A DNA stretch of 41,077 bases from a virus: positions 1 through 41,077 of the IMG/VR virus record IMGVR_UViG_3300031576_000140, one strand, 5' to 3'. Below, piece after piece: positions 14,418-22,350 of the stretch; the stretch's first letter is position 1, and each line of letters starts with the position of its first letter. The translations under genes were made by a program, and so were the position numbers. The notes under the pieces are model-generated. The model was not told the origin of the DNA and made no database searches. It saw only the letters and a list, made by a program, of their open reading frames with translations.

Positions 14418-15671
14418 ATGGAAGTTTTGGAACAGATCAAAGGAGCCGTCAAGGAAGGCGTCGCTCCCCTTGAAGCCGATATCAAGTCGCTCAAGGAAGG
14501 CGTCGACAAGATCAACGCGGTTGAAAACCGCCTCGAAGCGATCGAGAAGTCCCCGCTTATGACCCGCGGTCATGGCGGAGTGGTGCGTTCAGTAATGCAC
14601 CGCGGCTTCAACGTTTCCCGTCAGTTGATCAAGGGTCGTCATGCCGCTTCGAAGAACCCGCATTTATTCGAAGCGATGGCCGACGAGGAAGCGACGGACG
14701 AGTTCGTCAAAGGTCTTTTGGACTTCGTGGCCGCGACGGTCAAGAAGGATCCGAAGGCGATGGCGGATATCTACGAGCGCAATCAGAAGTCAATCCAGCA
14801 GAAGGCGGCTTATGCCGAAGGCGCGAACGCCACGGGCGGCTATCTCGTCGCTCCGGAGTACCTTTGGGATATGATCATGCTTGCGAAGTCGAATACCTTC
14901 ATGCTCGACGCCTGTACCGTGATCCCGATGGGAAGCAATCAAATGCTGATCCCGTCAGAGTTGACGCGCCCCGCGGTCACTTGGGACAACGAAGGTACGG
15001 TGACGGAAGGTGAAGGAACGTTCGCGCAGGTGTCCTTGACCGCGCAACGGTTGTCCGCGTACTCGGTCGCCTCCAACGAAATGTTGATGGACGGCAACCT
15101 TGATATCGCGACGATCCTCGCCGAGCAGTTCGGCTACGCGATCAACCTCGAAATCGACAATCAGGTTCTTAACGGAAACGGATCGCCCGTTTCGGGTCAG
15201 ACGACCGCCGCCGCCGGAAACTCCGTCGTTCTTGCGTCCGCCTCGACCAACTTCTCGGCGCAGACCGCCTTGAACTATGCCGACGCGATCTATCGCCTGA
15301 ACGAAGCAGACGCCGCGCAAGCGATGTTCGTGATCAACCGGATCTCGAAGTTCTATCTTCGTTCCCTCCGCGACGCGAACGGTCAGCATATCTTCGCGCA
15401 ACCCGCGGGTCAGACCCCCGGCACAATCTTCGAAGTGCCGTACAAAGTCAGCGAAACGATTTCGAATACCTCGGCGGTTTCGAAGGCGTTCGCCGTCCTC
15501 GGTGCGTGGAAGAAGTATTACATCGGACGCCGGTTGGCGTTCGGTTCGCTCGACGTCGATCCTTACGGTGCTTTCACGTCCTACCAGACGCGCTTCCGTG
15601 TTGCGTCCCGGTGGGCGTTCAAGCCGTCCCGTACGGACGCCTTCGTGCGCTTGATGACCGCGGCCTCCTAG
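14418..15671 (+). CDS. Major capsid protein, HK97 fold
   Basis: A 417-residue major capsid protein. Residues 1-45 form a coiled-coil delta-domain start (MEVLEQIKGAVKEGVAPLEA). The scaffold-like part reaches to about residue 130, and the mature shell protein follows (GANATGGYLVAPEYLWDMI, then VIPMGSNQMLIPSE, TRPAVTWDNEG, SAYSVASNEML). The C-terminal FGSLDVDPYGAFTSYQTRFRVASRWAF is typical of HK97-type capsids. The start is fixed by AAGGAG 8 bases upstream of the ATG. It is followed by the strongest terminator in the window (15698). Confidence 0.95.
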   Translation: MEVLEQIKGAVKEGVAPLEADIKSLKEGVDKINAVENRLEAIEKSPLMTRGHGGVVRSVMHRGFNVSRQLIKGRHAASKNPHLFEAMADEEATDEFVKGLLDFVAATVKKDPKAMADIYERNQKSIQQKAAYAEGANATGGYLVAPEYLWDMIMLAKSNTFMLDACTVIPMGSNQMLIPSELTRPAVTWDNEGTVTEGEGTFAQVSLTAQRLSAYSVASNEMLMDGNLDIATILAEQFGYAINLEIDNQVLNGNGSPVSGQTTAAAGNSVVLASASTNFSAQTALNYADAIYRLNEADAAQAMFVINRISKFYLRSLRDANGQHIFAQPAGQTPGTIFEVPYKVSETISNTSAVSKAFAVLGAWKKYYIGRRLAFGSLDVDPYGAFTSYQTRFRVASRWAFKPSRTDAFVRLMTAAS

Positions 15672-15697
15672 TTCGAGGTCTTGGGGAATTAAAACTG

Positions 15698-15732
15698 AAC
15701 CCGGAAGGCGCAAACCTTCCGGGTTCTTTTTC
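15698..15732 (+). terminator. Strong rho-independent terminator after the capsid gene
   Basis: AACCCGGAAGG (15698-15708), loop CGCAAA, CCTTCCGGGTT (15715-15725), then CTTTTTCT: an 11-bp perfect stem with a T-run. It isolates the head genes from the sugar island, for which I see no promoter of its own, so some read-through is likely. Confidence 0.92.
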
Positions 15733-15751
15733 TAAATAGAAAGGGAAAACG

Positions 15752-16657
15752 ATGGAGAGAGTCGTTTTCGTGTGCGACAACTTCGCCGAAAAGTTTATCG
15801 GTGGAGCAGAGTTATCGGTTCAGGTTCATATTGATACGTGTCCCTTCCCGAAAGTCCTCGTCAAATCCTCCGAGTTCAATCCCAAAAAGTTCAATCCGAA
15901 GAAGGACTTCCTCGTTTTCGGCAACTTCGCGAACCTCAACCGTGAAGCGTTCGCGCCGGTCATGGAGAAGTTCAAGTACGTCATCGAGGAATGTGATTAC
16001 AAATATTGCCTTTACCGCTCGTCCCATAAGCACAAGGCGGTGACGGGGAAGGATTGCGATTGCCACGTCCAAGAGGTCGGGAAGTTGGTGTTCGAGTTCA
16101 TGCAACGGGCGGAGTGGGTGTTTTGGAAGTCCGAGCGTCAGCGGTACGAATACGTCCGGCTCTTTGGGGATCCGATCGACACTTGGCCGATCAAGTTCAT
16201 CGGGTCGATCATGGGCGGGGTGTTCTCCGACGCCGACCTTGACTTGCTCGTCCATTGGCGCGACGGCTTCCGCGCGGGAACGGCCTTCCGGTCGAACGAG
16301 TGGTTCGTCCTTTACTCCGGCTCTTGGATCAAGGGGTATTCCAACGCCGCCGCCTATTGTCGGGAAAACGGCCTCAAGATGAAGGCCGTCGGGAATATCC
16401 CTTACCGGGATTGCCTTGTCGCGATGGCCGGTTGCGAGGGGATCGTCTACCTTCCAAACGGCTTCGACGTGTCGTGCCGCATGATCACAGAGGCGAAGGT
16501 TCTCGGCCTCAAGATCATCACGAACGATAAGGTTCAGCACGTCACGGAGCCGTGGTTCAAGGGGACGGACGAGGAACGGTTGGCGTTCCTCCGGAGCCGC
16601 AACCCGGAGTTTTGGAAGATCGTTTCAAATCTTATTCTCGCGGTGAAGTTGTCTTGA
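15752..16657 (+). CDS. GT-B-type glycosyltransferase-like protein
   Basis: A 301-residue protein starting MERVVFVCDNFAEKFIGGAELS; the GGAE early motif is typical of GT-B (GT4-like) glycosyltransferases. Then SRVFW-like KSERQRYEYVRLFG, GSWIKGYSNAAAYC and a C-terminal nucleotide-sugar region (ACEGIVYLPNGFD-like, VSCRMITEAKVLGLKIITN) with the conserved E in MITEAK. It is shorter than most GT4 enzymes. First gene of the sugar island, 20 bases after the terminator. Donor and acceptor are unknown. Its TGA overlaps the TTG start of the next gene. Confidence 0.7.
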   Translation: MERVVFVCDNFAEKFIGGAELSVQVHIDTCPFPKVLVKSSEFNPKKFNPKKDFLVFGNFANLNREAFAPVMEKFKYVIEECDYKYCLYRSSHKHKAVTGKDCDCHVQEVGKLVFEFMQRAEWVFWKSERQRYEYVRLFGDPIDTWPIKFIGSIMGGVFSDADLDLLVHWRDGFRAGTAFRSNEWFVLYSGSWIKGYSNAAAYCRENGLKMKAVGNIPYRDCLVAMAGCEGIVYLPNGFDVSCRMITEAKVLGLKIITNDKVQHVTEPWFKGTDEERLAFLRSRNPEFWKIVSNLILAVKLS

Positions 16658-17184
16658 AGTTATTCCTCGCGCCCCACAACGACGACGAGGCATTGTACGG
16701 TTCGTTTACGATCATGCGCGAGAGGCCGTTGATTGTGGTCGTGACGGACGCGGCGCGCCACGCAAAGCGGGGTTTACCTATCGGCGTCCGGCGGGCGGAG
16801 TCCGTGGCCGCGGCGACGATCCTTCAAGCGGATGTGACCTTCCTCGATATCCCGGACGACGAGTTGACCATTGACCGGGCGGAGGACGCCTTCATTCGGC
16901 TCAAATACGTCGTCGAAACCGTCTACGCGCCCACGTGGTACGGCCACGGCAACGCCGATCACAACGCCGTCGGTCAGGCCGCGCGCCGTGTGTGGGGGGC
17001 GAAAGTGGTCGGATATTCGACTTACACGAAACAATGTCCGAAGGTCGAGGGGTTGCATGAGATCGTTCCCACGGAGTCCGAACTTCTACGGAAGCGCAAG
17101 GCGTTGGCGTGCTACACGTCGCAGTTGCAAATGAACAAGATCTACTTCGACCACGCTTGGAACGGGAGCGAATACCTTGACTAA
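16654..17184 (+). CDS. PIG-L (LmbE-like) deacetylase
   Basis: A 176-residue zinc-dependent N-deacetylase-like protein, which would remove acetyl groups from N-acetyl sugars. Seen: APHNDDEAL near the N-terminus (equivalent of the family's AHPDDE, with His8, Asp10, Asp11), VVVTDAARHA, RRAESVAAATIL and GHGNADHNAVGQA, the second metal-ligand motif. The only start at the beginning of the domain is TTG at 16654, overlapping the preceding stop (TTGA). In a cluster of glycosyltransferases it could deacetylate a transferred GlcNAc-type residue or a sugar nucleotide. Confidence 0.8.
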   Translation: MKLFLAPHNDDEALYGSFTIMRERPLIVVVTDAARHAKRGLPIGVRRAESVAAATILQADVTFLDIPDDELTIDRAEDAFIRLKYVVETVYAPTWYGHGNADHNAVGQAARRVWGAKVVGYSTYTKQCPKVEGLHEIVPTESELLRKRKALACYTSQLQMNKIYFDHAWNGSEYLD

Positions 17185-17824
17185 AAAACTCCTGATATGT
17201 CCCTTCTTCGGAGATCTCCCGGCCTTTTATCCTCAATGGCGCGAGAGTGTCCGGACGCTTGAGCGGTTCGGCTACGACGTCCTCGTCACTCAAGACCTCG
17301 ACGACTTCAATGCCCGGTGTCAGCGGGTTCTCGACTTCCCCTCGGTCATCGTGCCGGGAACGGGTAAGTTGTGGGACTACCGTTGCGCCTTCGGAGAGTT
17401 GTTCGCGCCGGAGTTAGAGGCGTACGACTTTTGGGGTCACACCGATTTTGACGTCGTGTTCGGGCGGGTTGACCGCTTCCTGACCGAAGAAATGCTCGAA
17501 GAAAAGGACTTCCTCGATATCTACTCCGACGAGAAGGACTACATCGGCGGGCATTGGACGATCTACCGCAACGCACCGCACGTCAATTCGTTCTTCCGGG
17601 AGTGCGAGGGGTGGGCGGCTTTTATGAAAGATCCGAAGCCGAACGGTTGGGTCGAGTTCGGGTTCTCGGTCGCCGCCAAGAAGAAGTTGAACGTCACCCT
17701 CTCTTGCAATCAGGCGACGCGGGACAACCGCGGCCTTGTCTTGGACGAGAACGGCTATCTCCGGCAGAACGGCAAAGAGGTCATGCTTGCACACTTCAAA
17801 GATCAAAAGCGGTGGCCTCTTTGA
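17177..17824 (+). CDS. DUF6625-like GT-A glycosyltransferase
   Basis: A 215-residue protein starting (TTG) MTKKLLICPFFGDLPAFYPQ. The core WGHTDFDVVFGRVDRFL carries a D-x-D motif for metal and sugar nucleotide. Then GHWTIYRNAP and a closing EVMLAHF.DQKRW. These features match what I know of the DUF6625 glycosyltransferase-like family. It overlaps the deacetylase gene by 8 bases and the next gene by four. It probably transfers a hexose to the glycan built by this island; substrate unknown. Confidence 0.65.
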   Translation: MTKKLLICPFFGDLPAFYPQWRESVRTLERFGYDVLVTQDLDDFNARCQRVLDFPSVIVPGTGKLWDYRCAFGELFAPELEAYDFWGHTDFDVVFGRVDRFLTEEMLEEKDFLDIYSDEKDYIGGHWTIYRNAPHVNSFFRECEGWAAFMKDPKPNGWVEFGFSVAAKKKLNVTLSCNQATRDNRGLVLDENGYLRQNGKEVMLAHFKDQKRWPL

Positions 17825-18519
17825 AGGTTATCCTCACCGGACACGAAGGATCGAAGCGGATCCTCGCGGCGTCGGCGTGCCTCGCTGACAAGTTTCTCCC
17901 TTCGGGCTTCCAAGTCCAATACCTGAACTTCGGGGAGTGTCCGGCCTTCCTTCACGGTTGCGACTACGTGTCCCTCGACGACACTCAAAAGGGCGGCGTC
18001 GGCGCGTGGTCGAAGTACCTCCGGCGGCACTTGAAGGTGATCCGGGACGAGTTCGTCGTGTTCGGCTTGGACGACTACCTTCTCGACGCGCCGATGGATC
18101 GGAAGGTCTTTGACACGTTGTTCCGGGCGGTCGTGGACGACGCCGAGGTCGTATGCGCCCGCCTTTGTCAGTCCGACTTTTACACCGACCGGGAGAAGCG
18201 GATCCGTCCGGACGGCCTGATTGAACTGACGCCGGAGGCCGCTTACTCGGTCACGACGCAATATTGCCTTTGGCGGCGCGACGCGCTCTTGGACGTCCTC
18301 GCTCAAGTCGAAGATCCGTGGCAATTCGAAATGACCGGGAGCGTGTATCTCAACTCGACCGGGTGGAAGGTCATCGGATCGCCGACACCGGCGTTGCGCT
18401 ATCCGGACGAGTCTTGCCTGTCGACCAAGTGGACGGGCGTGCGCGTGCGTGGGAACAACCGGGAGAACGTCGACTTCCTTTTGGGAATGGGACACTTACA
18501 ACAGGGGGACTTATGCTAG
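17821..18519 (+). CDS. Glycosyltransferase-like protein
   Basis: A 232-residue protein starting (TTG, coupled by TTGA) MKVILTGHEGSKRILAASAC. VVFGLDDYLLDAP supplies a D-D-Y variant of the DxD motif. VTTQYCLWRRDALLDVLAQ and DPWQFEMTGS are features of bacterial glycosyltransferases of capsule and lipopolysaccharide clusters. It has the GT-A layout. Its 3' end overlaps the dehydratase start by 7 bases. Donor and acceptor unknown. Confidence 0.65.
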   Translation: MKVILTGHEGSKRILAASACLADKFLPSGFQVQYLNFGECPAFLHGCDYVSLDDTQKGGVGAWSKYLRRHLKVIRDEFVVFGLDDYLLDAPMDRKVFDTLFRAVVDDAEVVCARLCQSDFYTDREKRIRPDGLIELTPEAAYSVTTQYCLWRRDALLDVLAQVEDPWQFEMTGSVYLNSTGWKVIGSPTPALRYPDESCLSTKWTGVRVRGNNRENVDFLLGMGHLQQGDLC

Positions 18520-18899
18520 AGAGAAACGGGCGGTACTTGATCACGGGCGGATCCGGGTTCTTGGGGCGCGAGATCGTCGCCACGCTGATCGCCTACGGCT
18601 ACAAGAACCTCGTCGTCATGGCGAGGAACGAAGGCAAATTGATCGAGTTGAAGAACGAACACCCGGAGATCGAGATCCTTCCGGGCGACGTGGCCGACCC
18701 GGTGGTGGTTCGCAAGGCGTGTCAGGGGGTCGACGGGATCCTTCACCTTGCCGCCTTCAAGCACGTCACGATGGCCGAAACGAACGCTTGGGAGTGCGTA
18801 CAGTCCAACGTCATCGGCACGAACAACCTCTTGGTCGAGTCAATCCACGTGAAGCCGAAGTTCTTCGTCTACATTTCAACGACAAGGCCGCGCAAGTGA
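18513..18899 (+). CDS. NAD(P)-dependent UDP-sugar 4,6-dehydratase (PseB/FlaA1/CapD-like), N-terminal part, frameshifted
   Basis: This frame gives LITGGSGFLGREIVATLI (Rossmann GxxGxxG), GDVADP, GILHLAAFKHVTMAE and QSNVIGTNNL, then stops at 18899 soon after FVYIST. The family's next motif, S-T-D-K-A, is split: ST is in this frame and DKAAQVNGVYGATKF in the -1 frame, starting at base 18881. Joining the two at 18881 restores a normal 288-residue enzyme. No slippery heptamer is present, so I favour a one-base deletion (a missing G in ACGGAC) or a sequencing error over programmed frameshifting. If intact, the enzyme would convert UDP-GlcNAc to a 4-keto-6-deoxy intermediate for the aminotransferase at 19363. 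Confidence 0.85.
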   Translation: MLERNGRYLITGGSGFLGREIVATLIAYGYKNLVVMARNEGKLIELKNEHPEIEILPGDVADPVVVRKACQGVDGILHLAAFKHVTMAETNAWECVQSNVIGTNNLLVESIHVKPKFFVYISTTRPRK

Positions 18900-19378
18900 A
18901 CGGCGTTTACGGCGCGACGAAGTTCATCGGGGAGAAGGCCGTCGTTGAGTTCTCGAAAATGAACCCGCTCACGAAGTACCTCACGGTGCGGTATGGCAAC
19001 GTTTTCCGTAGTACCGGGTCGTTTATCTTCAAGTGGGAGAAGGCGGTCGAAGAAGGCCGGGAGATCGTCCTGACTGATCCGGACGCAACGCGCTTCTTCT
19101 TCCCGGTGGAAGGTGCGGTCGATCTAGTCCTCGCCGCCGTGAGCCGCGGAGCCGAAGGACTTCTGATCCCTAAGATCAAGGCCGTCAGCATGGGGACGGT
19201 GGCGGAAGCGTTCGACGAGGTTCACGGCAAGGACGGGCGGACTATCGCTTGGAAAACGATCGGCCTTCAACCCGGCGAGAACAAGCACGAAACGATGGAC
19301 GGCGAACAATTCTCGAACGAGGTCGCTCAATACACGAAGGACGAGTTCAAGGAGATCTTCTTATGCCCTACCAAGTAG
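18896..19378 (+). CDS. UDP-sugar 4,6-dehydratase, C-terminal part (after the frameshift)
   Basis: The second half of the dehydratase. The frame is open from well before 18881; the only nearby start is GTG 18896. It contains the catalytic YGATK (Tyr/Lys pair of short-chain dehydrogenase-type enzymes), VRYGNVFRSTGSFIFKW and DATRFFFPVEGAVDLVLAA, then a C-terminal region with the substrate-binding PGENKHETM, as in PseB/FlaA1/CapD-type dehydratases. On its own this half lacks the NAD-binding N-terminus and cannot be active. It overlaps the aminotransferase start by 16 bases. Confidence 0.8.
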   Translation: MNGVYGATKFIGEKAVVEFSKMNPLTKYLTVRYGNVFRSTGSFIFKWEKAVEEGREIVLTDPDATRFFFPVEGAVDLVLAAVSRGAEGLLIPKIKAVSMGTVAEAFDEVHGKDGRTIAWKTIGLQPGENKHETMDGEQFSNEVAQYTKDEFKEIFLCPTK

Positions 19379-19998
19379 TTCGGAACTTCGAGTCGCGCGT
19401 AGCGGCGTACGCGGGCGCGCGGTACGGCGTCGCGGTGGAGAGTGGATCCGCGGCGATCTTCCTGTCCCTTATGTACGCAAAACAAAAGATGAAGGAGGCG
19501 GACGACAGCCGTTGGAACAACCTCGTCGTCGACGTGCCTTCGCGGACTTACCCCTCCGTCCCTTGCTCCGTCATTCACGCCGGTTGGAAGGTTCGTTTTA
19601 TTCAAGACCCGTGGGAGGGGATCTACCAACTGAACCCGCTCCTGATCCACGACGGCGCGCTTCGGTTCCGGCGAGGAATGTACGCGGGCGGGCTTCATTG
19701 TCTTTCGTTCCACGTCAAGAAACACCTCGCGATCGGCCGCGGCGGAATGATCCTCTTGAACGATCCGAAGGGTTATGAGTGGTTGAAGCGCGCGCGGTTC
19801 GACGGGCGGAAGGAGTGCGACTTGGATCAGGACGACCTCTCAATGCTCGGTTGGAATATGTATATGACTCCGGATCAGGCGGCGCGCGGCCTCATGGCGT
19901 TTTCGATCATCAACAACCGCAAGGAGGATCCCGCGGATCTCGACGCCGCCGCACAGGGATATCCCGACCTTTCGAAATACGAGGTCTACAAGCGATGA
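19363..19998 (+). CDS. DegT/DnrJ/EryC1/StrS-type aminotransferase, short form
   Basis: A 211-residue PLP enzyme of the sugar aminotransferase family (PseC/PglE-like), which would aminate a 4-keto sugar nucleotide. Seen: YGVAVESGSAAIFLSL (cofactor-phosphate region), Asp97 in LIHDGALRF (pyridine-nitrogen contact) and the PLP lysine Lys120 in LSFHVKKHLAIGRGGMI. Family members are usually 350-400 residues; this one ends after about the large domain, so the C-terminal small domain is missing or reduced. It follows the dehydratase and precedes an acetyltransferase, the classic order for diacetamido-trideoxy sugars. Confidence 0.75.
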   Translation: MPYQVVRNFESRVAAYAGARYGVAVESGSAAIFLSLMYAKQKMKEADDSRWNNLVVDVPSRTYPSVPCSVIHAGWKVRFIQDPWEGIYQLNPLLIHDGALRFRRGMYAGGLHCLSFHVKKHLAIGRGGMILLNDPKGYEWLKRARFDGRKECDLDQDDLSMLGWNMYMTPDQAARGLMAFSIINNRKEDPADLDAAAQGYPDLSKYEVYKR

Positions 19999-20477
19999 CG
20001 CTTTTCGCGAAGATGATCCGTCCGGCGCGCATGAAGGACGCCGACGCACTCTTGGATATCAAGAACGACTACGACGTCCGGCAGTTCTCGATTGTGACAA
20101 AAGACGAGATCCGGCGCGAGGATCACCTTCGTTGGCTTGAACGTGCGCTCAACAACCCGGACGTGCGGCTTTTCTGTATCTGTCACGGCGGCGGGTATGT
20201 GGTCGGCGACGTCCGGCTTGACGTTCTCGCGAAGGACTCAATCGAGTTGAGCGTCCGGATCCGGCCTTCCTTCCGGCGGATCGGGATCGGGATCGGGACG
20301 TTCGCTCTTGCCTTCGCGATTACCGAGGCGAAGAAGATCGCCGGGGACAAGGTGAAGTTGATGGCGAAGATCGTCGACGGCAACGCCGCGTCGATGGCGT
20401 TGTTCAAGTCGGTCGGGTTTCGCGTCGCCTACCACGACAACGTGGTTTCGTATTTGAGGTTCAACCTTGAAGAATAA
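19995..20477 (+). CDS. GNAT acetyltransferase (PseH-like)
   Basis: A 160-residue GNAT protein: MIRPARMKDADALLDIKND at the start, HLRWLERALNNPDVRLF, VGDVRLD, and the acetyl-CoA loop region IRPSFRRIGIGIGTFALAF followed by KIVDGNAASMALFKSVGF. The RRIGIGIG segment stands for the R/Q-x-x-G-x-G/A motif. In this context it would N-acetylate the 4-amino sugar made by the upstream aminotransferase, like PseH. The start overlaps the aminotransferase stop and the end overlaps the next gene by 11 bases. Confidence 0.82.
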   Translation: MTLFAKMIRPARMKDADALLDIKNDYDVRQFSIVTKDEIRREDHLRWLERALNNPDVRLFCICHGGGYVVGDVRLDVLAKDSIELSVRIRPSFRRIGIGIGTFALAFAITEAKKIAGDKVKLMAKIVDGNAASMALFKSVGFRVAYHDNVVSYLRFNLEE

Positions 20478-21060
20478 AGTCACCGCCGTCCTTCTTCGGT
20501 GGAAGCGTCACGACGAGTTGCGCGAGATCGAGGCGCACCTTCGGACGTTTCCGTTCATCGGCGAGGTCATAATTTGGGACAACACGCGCGGCGAGAACTT
20601 CATCAACTTCGGTCGATACCTTGCCGCGGCGGAAGCCGAGAACGAAACGATCTACACGCAAGACGACGATTGCATAATCGAAAACGTGGAAGAACTTTTC
20701 AACGTCTACGAGTCCCACAACCGGACGAAGTTAGTCAACGGCATGAAGCGCGAACGAATGGCGTTCTACCGCGGGCGCGACTCAATGATGGGGTGGGGTG
20801 GATTTTTCGAGCGTTCTTGGGTATCGTGCCTCACCGGGTACGTCCACAAGTACGGGCGGGATCAGGTGTTCTATCGGGAAACGGATCGGATCTTCACGTC
20901 GCTTCTTCGGGTGGAGCGCGTGACAATGGTGGCGGACGTTCGGGACTTTCCGTCGGCGATGGCGGGTCACTCGCTTTCGCTTCAAGGGGATCACGAAAAC
21001 ATGAAGTCGATTGCGCTTCATCGGTGCTTAATAATAGGGAGAGAGAACCATGACGGATAA
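20467..21060 (+). CDS. GT-A glycosyltransferase-like protein
   Basis: A 197-residue protein starting (TTG) MKNKVTAVLLRWKRHDELRE. VTAVLLRWKR and GEVIIWDNT are typical first strands of GT-A enzymes, and YTQDDDCIIEN is a clear acidic DxD metal site. GWGGFFERSWV and FYRETDRIFTSLL follow. Resembles exostosin-type (GT64-like) or similar glycosyltransferases. Overlaps the GNAT gene by 11 bases. Fourth transferase of the island. Confidence 0.7.
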   Translation: MKNKVTAVLLRWKRHDELREIEAHLRTFPFIGEVIIWDNTRGENFINFGRYLAAAEAENETIYTQDDDCIIENVEELFNVYESHNRTKLVNGMKRERMAFYRGRDSMMGWGGFFERSWVSCLTGYVHKYGRDQVFYRETDRIFTSLLRVERVTMVADVRDFPSAMAGHSLSLQGDHENMKSIALHRCLIIGRENHDG

Positions 21061-21190
21061 AAAATCTGAGTACGTGTGTCCGGAGTGCGGCGACACCGAG
21101 CGGGATAAGCCGGGGAAGGTGAAGTATTGTCAGTCCCACGGCAAAAAAGTCGTGATGATCGAGAAGAAGAAGGGGGTCATTACAAAATGA
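21050..21190 (+). CDS. Small zinc-ribbon protein inside the sugar island
   Basis: A 46-residue protein: MTDKKSEYVCPECGDTERDK, then KVKYCQSHGKKVVMIEK. CPEC plus C..H gives a likely zinc ribbon. The ATG follows a strong ATAGGGAGAGAG site. The gene overlaps the preceding stop by 11 bases and the next start by four (ATGA). Function unknown; small zinc ribbons are frequent in phage operons. Confidence 0.65.
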   Translation: MTDKKSEYVCPECGDTERDKPGKVKYCQSHGKKVVMIEKKKGVITK

Positions 21191-22350
21191 CGTCCTCGAA
21201 AATGCCGCTCTATTGGGCGACGCCCGAACACGATCTCGTCGCGAACGCGCTCGGCTACAACACCCACAACAAAAATATGAAGAAGCACTCGGAGCCGTAC
21301 TTCGACTTCACTCCGGACGCCAAGATCGCTTTGTCTATCGCGCCGGGGGACACGTACCGCCCGGTTCCTGGGAAGTTCAACGTCCTGTTTACAATGTGGG
21401 AACTCTTGGACGTTCCGCCTCCGTACATCGAAGCGTTCGCCAACGCGGACGCGATCATCGTGCCTTGCCGGTTTTGCAAGGATCTTTTCTCGAAATACTA
21501 CCCGCGCGAAAAAATATGGGTGTGCTTCGAGGGCGTGGATCCGGACGTCTACACCTTCAAGGAGCGGAAGTTCCCGAACATGAACGCGGGCGAGAAGTTC
21601 CGGTTCCTTTGGGTCGGCGCGCCGAACGAGCGCAAGGGTTATAGGTTTATGATGGAAATGGTCAAGGTGTTCGAAAAGGTTCCAACGGTCGAGATCTACA
21701 TCAAAACCACAATGCCGAAACTCGATTGGAAAACCACGCTCAAAAAAACTTGGGAGAACCGGAAGGAGATCTTCACCGACGGGCGGAAGTTGCGCGCGCT
21801 TGGGAATATGGTGAACCGGATCCCGACGCCGTACCACAACGAGCGCGTCCTGATCATGGGCAAGCACAAGAACGTGATCTTCGACACGCGAAAACTTCCG
21901 ACGGCGGATCTCGTTTCGCTCTATCACTCCGCTCACGGCTTCGTTCTTCCGCACTTGGGGGAAGGGTGGGGCTTGACTTTATGCGAGGCGATGGCGACGG
22001 GTTGTCCCTCGGTGTCGGTGGCCGAAACAGGGTGTAAAGATTTTTTCGACGAGTCCGTCGGTTATTGCTTAAAGACGGATATCATTGAACAAAATCTCAA
22101 ATCAAACTATCATTTAGAGAAGGCAAGGGCGCACGTGCCGCGCGCTCAAGACGTTTTGAACAAGATGACCGAGTTGATGATGAAGTACCCGGCCTCGTTG
22201 GACAAGGGGCGCGCGGCGTCGCGGCGGATCCGAGAGAGGTTCACTTGGGAGATCGCGGGACGGCGATTGCGTCAAATAATGGACGAGATCCAACAGGGGG
22301 CGGTTAAATGCAAAACTTCGAAGGGGTCACAGGCGACGATTTCAATCTGA
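21187..22350 (+). CDS. GT4-family glycosyltransferase
   Basis: A 387-residue GT-B enzyme. The N-terminal domain includes LFTMWELLDVPPPYIEAFANAD and IIVPCRFCKDLF; the C-terminal domain has FLWVGAPNERKGYRFMMEMV, then FVLPHLGEGWGLTLCEAMATGCPSVSV, which is the GT4 E-x7-E nucleotide-sugar site (GEGWGLTLCEA). Last and largest transferase of the island. It overlaps the next gene by 43 bases; the codons near the end (KCKTSKGSQATISI) look less like the rest, so the tail may be incidental. Confidence 0.88.
   Translation: MTSSKMPLYWATPEHDLVANALGYNTHNKNMKKHSEPYFDFTPDAKIALSIAPGDTYRPVPGKFNVLFTMWELLDVPPPYIEAFANADAIIVPCRFCKDLFSKYYPREKIWVCFEGVDPDVYTFKERKFPNMNAGEKFRFLWVGAPNERKGYRFMMEMVKVFEKVPTVEIYIKTTMPKLDWKTTLKKTWENRKEIFTDGRKLRALGNMVNRIPTPYHNERVLIMGKHKNVIFDTRKLPTADLVSLYHSAHGFVLPHLGEGWGLTLCEAMATGCPSVSVAETGCKDFFDESVGYCLKTDIIEQNLKSNYHLEKARAHVPRAQDVLNKMTELMMKYPASLDKGRAASRRIRERFTWEIAGRRLRQIMDEIQQGAVKCKTSKGSQATISI

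Noticed and set aside
16654-22350. Sugar genes as a DNA base hypermodification system
   Set aside because: No thymidylate-synthase-like, hydroxylase, kinase or base-replacement enzymes are present; the dehydratase/aminotransferase/acetyltransferase trio points to sugar nucleotides.
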